A model generated the notes under the pieces. It did not search any database. It saw nothing but the letters and a program-made list of their open reading frames with translations, and was not told where the DNA came from. A DNA stretch of 64,000 nucleotides, taken from Shewanella pneumatophori (GTDB lineage: Bacteria > Pseudomonadota > Gammaproteobacteria > Enterobacterales > Shewanellaceae). A program made the position numbers and the translations under genes. Shown one piece after another: positions 31,813 through 41,533 of the stretch; within the stretch, counting starts at the first letter, position 1, and the number at the start of each line of letters is the position of its first letter. The stretch lies in NCBI RefSeq assembly GCF_023283895.1, contig NZ_JAKILB010000004.1:248001-312000 (forward strand), read 5' to 3'.

Positions 31813-34245
31813 ATGAAACATTTTCGCTATTCAATGTTAGCAATTGCATGCGCATCAACATTTTTACCAGCGATGGCTTACGCAGAAGAAGCAGAGCAGG
31901 GACTAGATAATGTAGAGCGTATTACGGTCTATGGTCGCCAGAATCAGGTGGTGATGAATTCAGGTTTGGCGACTAAATCAGATATGTCGCTAATGGAGAC
32001 ACCAGCTGCAGTCGTGGTGGTCGATCAAGAGCTTATTCAAGCGCAGGCAGTCACTAACCTGCAAGATCTCGTGCGTAATATCAGTGGTGTAACTCAAGCG
32101 GGTAATAACTATGGCATCGGCGATAACTTAGTGATCCGTGGTTTAGGCGCTAACTACACCTACGATGGCATGTATGGTGGTGCGGGCTTAGGCAATACCT
32201 TTAATCCGACGCGCTCATTAACCAACGTTGAATCAGTTGAAGTGCTAAAAGGTCCAGCAACAGGACTTTATGGCATGGGCAGCGCTGGTGGTGTGATTAA
32301 CTTAATTGAAAAGAAACCACAGTTTGAGGCTAGCCACAGTTTTACTGCTGAAGTCGGCCAGTGGGATACTTATTCACTTGAAGTTGATAGCACGGCGGCC
32401 ATTACCGATGATTTGGCTTACCGCGTTGTGGCTAAATCGGCGCGTAGCGATGGTTACCGTGATATTGGTACAGATCGTGATGAAATCTATACCTCACTTA
32501 AATATATGGTCAACGATAGCCAAGATCTGACTTTTGCAGCTACCTATATCAAAGATGCCATCGCTGTAGACTCAATTGGTCATCCTATCCGTATTTTCAA
32601 TGCTGAATCTGTTGGTGGTAAAACCGCAGGTGAAGTGACGTGGGAAGATCTGATTAATGATCCGAATAACAAGGGCATTCAGCTAACAGAAGCTCAGCGC
32701 AAACAGCTTGCTGATTCGTTGGCATCAAGCGATGGTTTAACCCCTTATGCATTTGGTCATGCAGGGATTATCTCGCCAATGGCGAAAGATAACGAAGGCG
32801 AAGAGCTGCGCTTTAAGTTAACTCACAATATCTATTTCAGCGATAACCTATTTTTGAATCAGCAGCTGCAATACCGTGATTACACGTCAGGTTTTGCCCG
32901 CCAAACCGGTGCCTACAACTATGTATATTGGGATCGACGTGGCGTAATTAATGCCGATCCACGTGCTCCGCTAGTAGAAGACGATGTACTTTATCCATTT
33001 GCGGCGCGTCGTCAAGAGTATCGAAAAGTAGATGCCGATGAGTCATCTTGGCAGTACTTTGCCGATCTTCGCTATGACTTCCAAATCGGTGATATCGACA
33101 ATGAATTATTGATTAATGCTAACTATGAAGACAGAACCATTGCATTTAAACAATACTCAATTTATGACGCAGATAAAGTCATCAAAGACAAAGCTGGCAA
33201 TACAATTTACCAAGGTAGTCTGCCGTATATTTACGACATTCGTAATCCAAACTGGGGTGAGGGCAGCTTTGAAGATTATGACCCGCTGCTGACCAGTAAC
33301 TATGATAAAACGGTAAGTGCTTGGGGTGTTGGTGTACAACATGTAGGTTATTTAGGTTATGGGTTTACCTCGCGCATTGGCGTGGCGTTTAACCAAATTA
33401 AGCAAACCTATGAGCATTTAGGTGTCGATCCACGTTACAGCTCAAGCCGAGCTGCGCCAACGCCAGAGGCGGATACCACAGATGATGGTATTACCTACAA
33501 CCTAGGCTTAACTTATATGCCAACTGACGATCTATCGTTCTTTGTTAACCACTCTAAAGGTCGTACTGCTTATAGCATTTTAGGTAGCATTGCCGGTAAT
33601 GATACCGATAGAGATGACAGCGAGTCTGTCAGTGATGACTTAGGGATGCGCTTTAAAGCTTTCGATGACCAAATGTTGGCATCATTAGTATTGTTTAAGA
33701 GCTCACGTACTAATTTGCAATACACTAATCCAGATTACGATGAAGGCGTTTCAGGGCCAAGCGTGCCTAAGTACTACTACAACGGTAGTGAAGAAACCAC
33801 GGGTGTTGAGTTCGACATGAACGCCCATCTTTCAGATCAGTGGATGGTTAACGTTAATGCGGTTTATCAAGATGCCCGTGATAAGAAAGATCCGACTCGC
33901 TCAAGTTACGATACACGCCAAAAAGGTGTGCCTTATGTAACAGCAAGTGCATGGGTGACTTATGGCGCAGACTGGTTCTCGCTTGCAAGCCCTATCAATA
34001 TCAGCCTTGGTGCTAATTATGTTGATGAGCGCAGCACTAACTCAACCTCATTTGGTATTCCTGACGGTTATGTACCAAGCTACACTGTACTAGATACGGC
34101 TATTAGCTATGATGTTGATGACTGGAAATTACAGTTAAACGTTAATAACTTATTTAACGAAGAGTATTACAGTAAAGCTATGTTCTTAGGTGGTATGCCG
34201 GGTGAAGAGCGTAATGCTAAGCTGACCTTAACTTACCGTTTATAG
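31813..34245 (+). CDS. TonB-dependent siderophore receptor
   Basis: The protein has 810 residues from ATG 31813, with an AGGTGGGG ribosome site upstream. A signal peptide ends at AMAYA, and a short TonB-box-like RITVYG is near residue 37. The plug domain includes GDNLVIRGLGANYTYDGMY and VEVLKGPATGLYGMGSAGGVINLI, the standard siderophore-receptor plug motif. The rest is a 22-strand barrel ending WKLQLNVNNLFNEEYY and a final LTYRL strand. The Fur box upstream fits iron uptake. No periplasmic or ABC transporter genes are adjacent, and the ligand cannot be named. Confidence 0.9.
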   Translation: MKHFRYSMLAIACASTFLPAMAYAEEAEQGLDNVERITVYGRQNQVVMNSGLATKSDMSLMETPAAVVVVDQELIQAQAVTNLQDLVRNISGVTQAGNNYGIGDNLVIRGLGANYTYDGMYGGAGLGNTFNPTRSLTNVESVEVLKGPATGLYGMGSAGGVINLIEKKPQFEASHSFTAEVGQWDTYSLEVDSTAAITDDLAYRVVAKSARSDGYRDIGTDRDEIYTSLKYMVNDSQDLTFAATYIKDAIAVDSIGHPIRIFNAESVGGKTAGEVTWEDLINDPNNKGIQLTEAQRKQLADSLASSDGLTPYAFGHAGIISPMAKDNEGEELRFKLTHNIYFSDNLFLNQQLQYRDYTSGFARQTGAYNYVYWDRRGVINADPRAPLVEDDVLYPFAARRQEYRKVDADESSWQYFADLRYDFQIGDIDNELLINANYEDRTIAFKQYSIYDADKVIKDKAGNTIYQGSLPYIYDIRNPNWGEGSFEDYDPLLTSNYDKTVSAWGVGVQHVGYLGYGFTSRIGVAFNQIKQTYEHLGVDPRYSSSRAAPTPEADTTDDGITYNLGLTYMPTDDLSFFVNHSKGRTAYSILGSIAGNDTDRDDSESVSDDLGMRFKAFDDQMLASLVLFKSSRTNLQYTNPDYDEGVSGPSVPKYYYNGSEETTGVEFDMNAHLSDQWMVNVNAVYQDARDKKDPTRSSYDTRQKGVPYVTASAWVTYGADWFSLASPINISLGANYVDERSTNSTSFGIPDGYVPSYTVLDTAISYDVDDWKLQLNVNNLFNEEYYSKAMFLGGMPGEERNAKLTLTYRL

Positions 34246-34292
34246 ATGGTTGTTGGCTGTTAGCAAGGATGGTGACAGCGATATAACTGAAT

Positions 34293-34322
34293 AAAAAATG
34301 CAGCCATTTGGCTGCATTTTTT
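34293..34322. terminator. Bidirectional terminator between the two TonB receptors
   Basis: AAAAAATGCAGCC and GGCTGCATTTTTT form a perfect 13-bp stem with A/T tracts, serving both convergent genes. Confidence 0.95.
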
Positions 34323-34347
34323 ATGTTTTAACTAAAACTTACCGAGC

Positions 34348-36636
34348 TTAGAATTGGTAGTTCACGCTTACATTGAAGTAGCGACCCGGCTGAGTGAAGT
34401 CTTCTTTGTCTAGGTTCATGCTGGCACCAAGTAAGAAAACTGATTGACCTGCAACGTCGGCGTAGTCGATATACTCTTTATCGAACAGGTTATAAACACC
34501 CGCTCTTAGCTTCCAGTTATCGTCAATACGTAGGCCAAAGGTTAGGTCCATTACCGCATAACCGCTGGTGCCGTATACTTCATTGAACTGTTCTTTTGGA
34601 ATACAAATGCCCATGGCACAGATATCTTCTTGAGCAAGTTCAATATCGTTAGTGCGGCTCATATGGTCGGCCCAGCGCACAACTGCGCCAAAGTCAGCTT
34701 CCATATCGGCTATATCGGTATACCAATTAGCGCCGGCGTTACCTTTTAGCGGGCTCACACTGTTGAGGTAATCGCCATTTTCATCTTCACCATAGGTGTA
34801 AGAAATGTTACCCCAAAGCTCAATGCTATCAGTTAGCCAATGGTTAATTTGCGCTTCAGCACCGTACAAAATCACTTCATCGCGGTTGTAGTATTGGTAC
34901 TTGAACTCCATTGGCACCATTACTGGAGGCCAGCCTGGAGAAATGCTTGGCGGAGTAAAGCTTACATACTGCCAGTCAATAAAATCTTTTGCCTGAGTAT
35001 AGAAAGCGGTTAGCTCGTAGTTAGTGTCGCTGTGGTTACCGCGAACGCCAATTTCCCAAGTATGTGATTGTTCTGATTCTAAGTCATAGTTTGCTTGAAT
35101 AAGTACATCAGTCATCGAGCCGGCATCGACTTCTAACTCACCCCATTTTTGATCAGGGGTTGGCATCTTGTAGCCGTAGGCGTATTGACCGTACACACTC
35201 ACTGAATCAGATAATTGGTAGACTAAGCCCAATTTTGGTGACCAGAAACTGTCACTCATAGATTGGAAATCGGCTGGATCTTTACCTGCATCAATCGCTT
35301 GCTGCTGATCTGGGGTGTTATCGAAATAGTCATAACGTAGACCGGCGATCAAGTTTAAATCACCATCAAGCAAGGTCACATCGTCTTGCACAAAAACACC
35401 TAGACGCTGACTGTCTGTGGTCGCAAAGGTAAACGGTGTTGTAGTGTCGCCTGTAATTGGGTCATTCACTTCACGATGGCGAGACATAGTTGAAAACTCA
35501 TAGTCCAAGCCATAGGTAATTTGATGACCATAGCTATCACCACCAATATATTTACTAAAGGTACTGTTGATACCAATGCGCTCATCTTCAAAGCTGTAAT
35601 CGCGAATTTCATTTAAACCATATAGATCTTCTGGCTTAGCTTTGATGGTGCCAAAGTAATCTCTGTGCTCTAACTGCTCAGTTTTACCAAAGTAAGCGGT
35701 AACAGTAAGTGAGTCATGCATTTGGGTTGGCTTGCTTGAAACCAGTTGTAATGCACCATTGATAACTTGGGTGTCACGATTGGTATCGATGTTTTCATCT
35801 AGTGCACCTGTCTTATCGTCAAACTCGTATTCCCAGCGCTTAAGCGTTTGCTCTAGGTAATCTAACGTTAGCTGCACTGAGGTGTAGTCATTGAAGTGAT
35901 ATTTGCTTTTAAATAATACGCTGTCTTGTACTAGATCACTGTCAGGCTGTGTATCGTAGTAGTTAGGAAGCTCTTCACCTGTGCGATGTTGGTAGGTTAA
36001 TAGGTTTTCAAAACCATTATAGGCTGCCGCACTGGTAAAGCCGGCGCTGTATTCGTTGTTGATCCCGCTATAACCCGTATTAAGCGATACGTAATAATCA
36101 TCGCCCATTAGGTAGTCGCTGGCGTCTTTAGTACGCATTACTACTACGCCACCTAATGCATCTGAACCGTACATAGTTGAAGCCGCTGCTTTTACTACTT
36201 CAACTTGCTTTAAGCTTTGTACTTCAGTTAAACCACGGCCGGTACCTTCTGCGCCAGGACCAAGTGGTGAAGCGTATTGGTTGTTAACGCGCACGCCGTC
36301 TTTAACCATCATGACTCGGTTGCCGCCAATCCCGCGAATGGTCACAGAAGTCGGTTTACCTGCACCGCCTTTTACGGCAACTGCAGATTCATTTCTGAAT
36401 AAGCTACCAAAGTCATTACTCATGCTTTTTTCAATGGCGTCTTCATCAATCACCATGATTGAGCCAGCAACTTGTTCAATTTCTTGTTCCATACGCGAAC
36501 CTGAAATAACAATCACCTCCTGCACTTTGGCATTGGCTTGCTGGTTTGATTGAGCATCTACCTTGGCCTCTTGAGCCTGAGCATTGAGCGCTGTACTTAC
36601 GGCAATCGCCAGTACACTAACTTTGAGCTTGTTCAT
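34348..36636 (-). CDS. TonB-dependent receptor of the heme/hemoglobin/transferrin type
   Basis: The protein has 762 residues from ATG 36636, which has AAGGTG upstream. A signal peptide ends at NAQAQ, a TonB box (EVIVISG) follows, and the plug carries SVTIRGIGGNRVMMVKDGVRVNN and VEVVKAAASTMYGSDALGGVV, the pattern of the TonB hemoglobin/transferrin/lactoferrin receptor family. The barrel ends WKLRAGVYNLFDKEYIDYADV and VSVNYQF with terminal Phe. An imperfect Fur box lies just upstream. No hut/hmu transport genes follow, so heme as ligand is inference. Confidence 0.85.
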   Translation of the reverse strand: MNKLKVSVLAIAVSTALNAQAQEAKVDAQSNQQANAKVQEVIVISGSRMEQEIEQVAGSIMVIDEDAIEKSMSNDFGSLFRNESAVAVKGGAGKPTSVTIRGIGGNRVMMVKDGVRVNNQYASPLGPGAEGTGRGLTEVQSLKQVEVVKAAASTMYGSDALGGVVVMRTKDASDYLMGDDYYVSLNTGYSGINNEYSAGFTSAAAYNGFENLLTYQHRTGEELPNYYDTQPDSDLVQDSVLFKSKYHFNDYTSVQLTLDYLEQTLKRWEYEFDDKTGALDENIDTNRDTQVINGALQLVSSKPTQMHDSLTVTAYFGKTEQLEHRDYFGTIKAKPEDLYGLNEIRDYSFEDERIGINSTFSKYIGGDSYGHQITYGLDYEFSTMSRHREVNDPITGDTTTPFTFATTDSQRLGVFVQDDVTLLDGDLNLIAGLRYDYFDNTPDQQQAIDAGKDPADFQSMSDSFWSPKLGLVYQLSDSVSVYGQYAYGYKMPTPDQKWGELEVDAGSMTDVLIQANYDLESEQSHTWEIGVRGNHSDTNYELTAFYTQAKDFIDWQYVSFTPPSISPGWPPVMVPMEFKYQYYNRDEVILYGAEAQINHWLTDSIELWGNISYTYGEDENGDYLNSVSPLKGNAGANWYTDIADMEADFGAVVRWADHMSRTNDIELAQEDICAMGICIPKEQFNEVYGTSGYAVMDLTFGLRIDDNWKLRAGVYNLFDKEYIDYADVAGQSVFLLGASMNLDKEDFTQPGRYFNVSVNYQF

Positions 36637-36993
36637 TAAGCACCTTAACTTATTAACCAAATGAGAATTATTCTCTTTTTAAACGCGCGCTATCTTATAC
36701 CCTTATTGAGGTAGGATCTCGCCTTGAAAGCGGCTATTTTTAGGGTTTGGCTGACTAAAAAACAAATATTGAAAGCAGATCACATTTCTTTATTTAGCTT
36801 CAGTTGCTAACGTATTTTATTTGCTCACAAACTCACAAATACCTTACTTATGTATCTCGGTGTATCTTGTTGCTGCTCGCGGTAGAGGTTTATTTCTGTC
36901 TCTAAAAATGCAACAAGTCGTTTACAACTTGATGTGCTGTGTTAGCTTAGATAGCAAAATACTGTTCGCTATAGACTTTTAGAGGCATTTAAG
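36637..36993. other. Divergent promoter region between receptor and M20 peptidase genes
   Basis: No gene was seen. It contains the Fur-box-like site near the receptor end, and AGAGG eight bases before the peptidase ATG. Confidence 0.5.
36657..36675. promoter_or_regulatory. Probable Fur box
   Basis: CCAAATGAGAATTATTCTC matches about 13 of 19 consensus positions, including the AATGAGAAT core. It lies 20 bases before the receptor start. Confidence 0.65.
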
Positions 36994-38316
36994 ATGAGAA
37001 CACCGATAATCTCCTCCCTAGCACTGTTAATTAGCTGCTCGTTAAGTGCGTCGTGTTTTGCGACAGATTTAGCTGAATCGACAGCCGAAAATATGCCACA
37101 ACTTGAAGCGTTATATTTGCATTTGCACCAGCACCCAGAGCTGTCTTATCAAGAGCAAGCAAGCAGTGCGCGCATGGCGAAAGAGCTCAGGGGATTAGGC
37201 TTTGAAGTGACTGAAAAAGTCGGTGGTTATGGTGTGGTAGGGCTACTTAAAAATGGCGATGGGCCAACTGTGATGATCCGCGCAGATATGGATGCGCTGC
37301 CAATTACAGAGCAAACAGGTAAACCTTATGCGTCAAAGGTTAAAGTGTTAAATGCCAATAACCAAGAGGTGGGCGTGATGCATGGCTGTGGGCATGATAT
37401 CCATATGACCAGTCTTATCGGTACGGCGCAGCAGTTAGTTGCCAATAAAGAGAAGTGGCAAGGCACATTAATGATGGTGGCACAACCTGCTGAAGAAGTG
37501 GGCGGCGGCGCGAAAGCTATGTTAAAACAGGGCTTGTTTACTGACTTTGCCACACCAGATTATGTACTTGGTCTGCATGTCAGTGCCTCAATTCCTGCTG
37601 GTAAAGTCGGAATAACGCCGGGTTATGCGTTAGCTAATGTGGACTCGGTTGATATCACGGTTAAAGGTGAGGGCGGCCATGGTGCTTACCCACATTTAAC
37701 GAAAGATCCGGTTGTGTTGGCATCACGCATTGTCGTTGCCTTACAGACGATTACCAGCCGCGAATTATCACCGCTAGAGCCAAGTGTAATTACTGTTGGT
37801 TCAATTCATGGTGGCTCAAAACATAATATTATTTCCAATGAAGTGAAGTTACAGTTAACGCTGCGCTCCTATAATCCAGAGGTGCGTCTTGCACAAATTG
37901 CTGCAATTAAACGCTTAACCAAGGGCATAGCGATTAGTGCAGGGCTGGATGAAGCGCTTTATCCTGAAGTATATGTACATGAAGATGAACGCATTCCCTC
38001 AACCTATAACGACCCAATGTTAACCAATAAAGTACAAACCAGTATTATCGCAGAAATTGGCGCTGATAACGTAGTGAAAGCAGATGCGGTTATGGCTGGC
38101 GAGGATTTTGGCTTATACGGTTTGACTGCAGAGAAACGACCTATCACGTTATTTTGGTTAGGCGCTGTGCCACCGAGTGATTACCAACATAGTATTGAAA
38201 CAGGTGAGTCGCTGCCCTCGTTACACTCAAGCCTATTTGCGCCTGATTACCCTGCAACAATTCAAACCGGTGTTAGAGCCATGAGTAAGTCCGCAATGGA
38301 TCTGTTTAATCAATAA
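36994..38316 (+). CDS. Exported M20D amidohydrolase/peptidase
   Basis: The protein has 440 residues. A signal peptide (LALLISCSLSASCFA) precedes an M20D fold. Metal-binding motifs are MIRADMDALPI, MHGCGHDIHMT, QPAEEVGGGAKAM, GLHVSASIPAG and the GEGGHGAYPH dimerisation-domain start; the C-terminal VMAGEDFGLY closes the site. Relatives include hippurate hydrolase, AbgB and amino-acylase-like enzymes that deacylate N-acyl amino acids. Export to the periplasm is less usual and suggests scavenging of acylated or aromatic amino acids. AGAGG lies eight bases before the ATG. Confidence 0.85.
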   Translation: MRTPIISSLALLISCSLSASCFATDLAESTAENMPQLEALYLHLHQHPELSYQEQASSARMAKELRGLGFEVTEKVGGYGVVGLLKNGDGPTVMIRADMDALPITEQTGKPYASKVKVLNANNQEVGVMHGCGHDIHMTSLIGTAQQLVANKEKWQGTLMMVAQPAEEVGGGAKAMLKQGLFTDFATPDYVLGLHVSASIPAGKVGITPGYALANVDSVDITVKGEGGHGAYPHLTKDPVVLASRIVVALQTITSRELSPLEPSVITVGSIHGGSKHNIISNEVKLQLTLRSYNPEVRLAQIAAIKRLTKGIAISAGLDEALYPEVYVHEDERIPSTYNDPMLTNKVQTSIIAEIGADNVVKADAVMAGEDFGLYGLTAEKRPITLFWLGAVPPSDYQHSIETGESLPSLHSSLFAPDYPATIQTGVRAMSKSAMDLFNQ

Positions 38317-38453
38317 CAGCTTAACCAATAGAAGCTTCATCGATAACAAGCGCTACAGCTTTTGCTGCGGTGTTTTTGAGTTAGTCATCGGAGTTACGCC
38401 GTAGATGTGCGCTGAAAAGTAACATTTACGACGCAAAGCGAGTTAAACAAAGG

Positions 38454-39617
38454 TTAGCGTTTATTTTCAATTTTAGATAATAGCGCAAAAGTTTGTTGTT
38501 GAAGTTGAGTGAGCTTTTTTTGATTAATAATAACAACTGACTTGCTTACAGCGTCGTAGGCTTGTCGGTAGTTATGTTCAACAAACTCAAGCTCTGCAAG
38601 CTGGTTTAATGCGCTAACTTGATCCGCAGCTGATCCTGACCTTTTGAGGTAATCGATTGCAAACTCATATTGAGTACGAGCCTGAGAATAACGATTAAGA
38701 CGCTGATTAATATGCCCCGACCAATTTGCGATATAGCCTAAATATAACCAGTCCTGACTCTTAGCGGCAAAGCTCCTTGCTTGAGACAATAAACTTAACG
38801 CGAGCTCTAATTGGTCGTTTTCGAGTTTAACTTGTGCCGCAATAAACTTAACTCTGGCAAGCTGACGCAAATGATTTGGTTTTGCTTGCTCTGCTGCTTG
38901 TTCAAGGCGCTTTGATGCTTGTTCTATTTGCTGTTCTTTAAGCTCTATTTGTGCCAATAACCGACTGGCGACAATGTTATTGGGATCTGTGTTTAATAGC
39001 GCTTTTAGCTTCGTCTGTGCAACATCTGTTTGATTGTATTGGATAGCTTTAAGTGCTTGAACTAGCGTTTCTGTGAACCAGTCTTGGTCGGTGGTTTGGG
39101 TAAATTGGTTACTGGTTGATTGCTTTACTTGTTCAATTAGCTTGGTTTGGAGCTGCTCAATCGAATCAGCTTGCAACACTCCTTCTTCAATTTGATTTTG
39201 GCTGATAAGACGGTAATTAAGTTGTAAGTTGGGGGCGCTTGTAAGGGAGGTTTCAACCATTAAGGCCGCGCCGGAAATGACAAATAAACGCGTTAGGTCT
39301 ATTGGTTGTTGATCGCCAATAAAGCTGGATGTTTGAGTAAGTAAAGCAATGACATCTTCTGCGAGCAATACCGGTGAGTTCGCTGATGTCCCTAGCTGAT
39401 TTATCACCTGCTCCATGCGTGTATAAGACTGCCAATCTAATTCAATGCTTGGCTCAGCTTGGACAATCGGCAAGATAATGATTGTGCCATCAGCAAGTTT
39501 TGGCGGTTTAGAGAGCGAAAGTGTCACTACCGCTATGATGCTCAACAGGCTGACGATTAGGGCTATTAGAGCAATTTTAGGCGATTTACTGACTAACTTT
39601 TTGATAGATAAAGACAT
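38454..39617 (-). CDS. Membrane-anchored TPR protein resembling a ToxR/CadC sensor without its DNA-binding domain
   Basis: The protein has 387 residues. One N-terminal membrane helix (IALIALIVSLLSIIAVVTLS) follows a short basic start; the rest should be periplasmic. IIILPIVQAEPSIELDWQSYTRMEQVINQLG resembles the first segment of the periplasmic domain of winged-helix CadC-type regulators, followed by ~200 residues of TPR-like helices (RLLAQIELKEQQIEQASKRLEQA and similar). The cytoplasmic winged helix expected before the membrane segment is absent, and the upstream DNA does not encode it. ATG at 39617 has AAGGAAC seven bases upstream. Partners are unknown. Confidence 0.65.
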   Translation of the reverse strand: MSLSIKKLVSKSPKIALIALIVSLLSIIAVVTLSLSKPPKLADGTIIILPIVQAEPSIELDWQSYTRMEQVINQLGTSANSPVLLAEDVIALLTQTSSFIGDQQPIDLTRLFVISGAALMVETSLTSAPNLQLNYRLISQNQIEEGVLQADSIEQLQTKLIEQVKQSTSNQFTQTTDQDWFTETLVQALKAIQYNQTDVAQTKLKALLNTDPNNIVASRLLAQIELKEQQIEQASKRLEQAAEQAKPNHLRQLARVKFIAAQVKLENDQLELALSLLSQARSFAAKSQDWLYLGYIANWSGHINQRLNRYSQARTQYEFAIDYLKRSGSAADQVSALNQLAELEFVEHNYRQAYDAVSKSVVIINQKKLTQLQQQTFALLSKIENKR

Positions 39618-39770
39618 AAAGTTCCTTTTTGTTTGAGTTAAGTATAAACAACTCAAACGAATAAGGTAGTGCTTAACTGTTACTTTAACTGTGAACTTAT
39701 TGGGGAGTTAGGTGAGAGAGTTAGCTTAGGGAATTAGCTAGAAGAGTAAAGATAGGGAGAAAGCGATTTT

Positions 39771-39795
39771 CGTTCTGGCAAGCAATGCCAGAACG
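39771..39795. terminator. Stem-loop after rhlE
   Basis: CGTTCTGGCA and TGCCAGAACG pair perfectly around an AGCAA loop, 19 bases past the rhlE stop. There is no T run. Confidence 0.55.
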
Positions 39796-39813
39796 AATTG
39801 ACAAGTGGCTGTA

Positions 39814-41157
39814 TTACTTGTCTAGCTTAGACTTTGAAAAAGCCCAAGGATCTTGCGGTAAGGGCTTATTTTCTACTTCTGCACGAGGCGCAGCTTTGTC
39901 ATTACTGCGCTGCTTAGGCTTACTATCGCGTGCCGGTTTTGCTCGGTCTGTGCGTGGCTTTTTATCACCACTTGGCGCTGGTTTATTTTTCGGCTTATAG
40001 TTTAAGATTGAAATTGGTACTTCTTTACGTGGTGCAAAGCCTTCAATTTCACGACGCTCAATTAAATGGCCTAAACGGCTTTCAATCATGCACAGGTTTT
40101 TAAAGTCATCTTTTGAAACAAGTGCAACTGCTTCACCGTTAGCGCCTGCACGACCTGTACGGCCAATACGGTGAATATATTCATCGGCCGGGTATGGCAA
40201 GTCGTAGTTAATCACTAACGGTAATTCATCGATATCTAAACCGCGAGCCGCAATACCTGTGGCGATAAGTAGGCCTATTTTACCTGACTTAAAGTCTGCC
40301 AGAATTTGTTCACGTACTTCTTGGCTACGACCACCGTGAATGCACTCAGCCGTAATACCACGTTTTTCAAGCTGGCTAACAAGCTTAGCTGCACCTTGTT
40401 TGGTTTCAATGAAAATAAGCGCTTGTTGCCAGTTATTTTCTTGAATTAAATGGCTAAGTAGTGCTGACTTTTTGTCTTTATCAACGGTGACTAACCACTG
40501 CTCAATCTTAGGTTTGTTGTCAGTATTGTGAGTCACTGAAATTTCGATTGGGCGAGTAATAGTGGCGCGCGCTAACTCTTTAACTTGGCGTGAAAGGGTG
40601 GCTGAGAACAATAAACTTTGTCTATCAACAGGCAGCTTTTCAATGATTTTATTGATGTCTTCAATAAAGCCCATATCCAGCATTCTGTCGGCTTCATCTA
40701 GCACTAGAATTTCTAGCTCATCAAAATGAATTGCGCGCTGAGTATACATATCAAGCAAACGGCCTGGTGTGGCAACCAGAATATCGACACCTTCAATTAA
40801 ACGCTCGCGCTGTGGCTTTGAGTCGACACCGCCATACATTGCCATTGAGGTTAGGTTTAAATGCTTACCATATTGACTAATGTTATCTTCAACCTGCACC
40901 GCAAGCTCACGAGTCGGCGTTAAAATTAACGCGCGAATGCGCTTTTTACGTTGGGTTTCACTCTGACTTAGCATTTCTAAGATTGGCAGCACAAAGCTTG
41001 CGGTCTTACCCGTACCGGTTTGCGCAGCGGCAATCAGGTTACGCTGACTTAAAATAACAGGGATTGTTTTTGCTTGAATAGGAGTCGGGCTAGTGTAGCC
41101 TTGCTCAGTAACGGCTTTAACAATGGGAGTGCTTAGTCCAAGCTTAGAAAACGGCAT
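39814..41157 (-). CDS. rhlE: RhlE-type DEAD-box RNA helicase
   Basis: The protein has 447 residues. All motifs are present: Q motif YTSPTPIQAK, motif I AQTGTGKT (45-52), PTRELA (81-86), DEAD (154-157), SAT (185-187) and HRIGRTGR (329-336). Motif V reads ATGIAARGLD, with Gly301 where most relatives have Asp. A basic, Lys/Pro/Arg-rich tail from ~385 would bind RNA. RhlE-type helicases unwind short duplexes in ribosome assembly and mRNA decay, often in the cold. It is monocistronic, with a 5' leader of unknown length. Confidence 0.9.
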   Translation of the reverse strand: MPFSKLGLSTPIVKAVTEQGYTSPTPIQAKTIPVILSQRNLIAAAQTGTGKTASFVLPILEMLSQSETQRKKRIRALILTPTRELAVQVEDNISQYGKHLNLTSMAMYGGVDSKPQRERLIEGVDILVATPGRLLDMYTQRAIHFDELEILVLDEADRMLDMGFIEDINKIIEKLPVDRQSLLFSATLSRQVKELARATITRPIEISVTHNTDNKPKIEQWLVTVDKDKKSALLSHLIQENNWQQALIFIETKQGAAKLVSQLEKRGITAECIHGGRSQEVREQILADFKSGKIGLLIATGIAARGLDIDELPLVINYDLPYPADEYIHRIGRTGRAGANGEAVALVSKDDFKNLCMIESRLGHLIERREIEGFAPRKEVPISILNYKPKNKPAPSGDKKPRTDRAKPARDSKPKQRSNDKAAPRAEVENKPLPQDPWAFSKSKLDK

Positions 41158-41533
41158 GCGAGTCTCGATTAGGTGTTTGATTTATCTATTGCAGTTATTG
41201 GTTTGGCGCAGAATGACGCTAATAACTGTGTTGCTGTTTGCCATTATAACAGCATGTTGCTAATTGCGCTTTAGTGATGATCAAGCTCGTTTGATAGTAA
41301 AGCCCATAATCCATAAAAGTCGTTCAAATTAGCTGCAGTCAAATACTGTAGATACATACGACTGTGGTTTCTATGCTAGATAGAGCAAAATTATTTTGGC
41401 GAATAGCACCATTATCTTGCAGAACACCTGAGTGAACGCTAAACCGGAATACACAAACAATCATCTACCACTCTAATTAGTCTATCCTTTCTGGATGTAA
41501 TGCTTCTTATCAAAGCCTATGGAGATGTTAACG
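41158..41533. other. Divergent region between rhlE and a VOC gene
   Basis: No gene was seen. It must hold both promoters. A short AACAGC/GCTGTT pairing lies near 41235-41260 in the likely rhlE leader. Confidence 0.45.
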
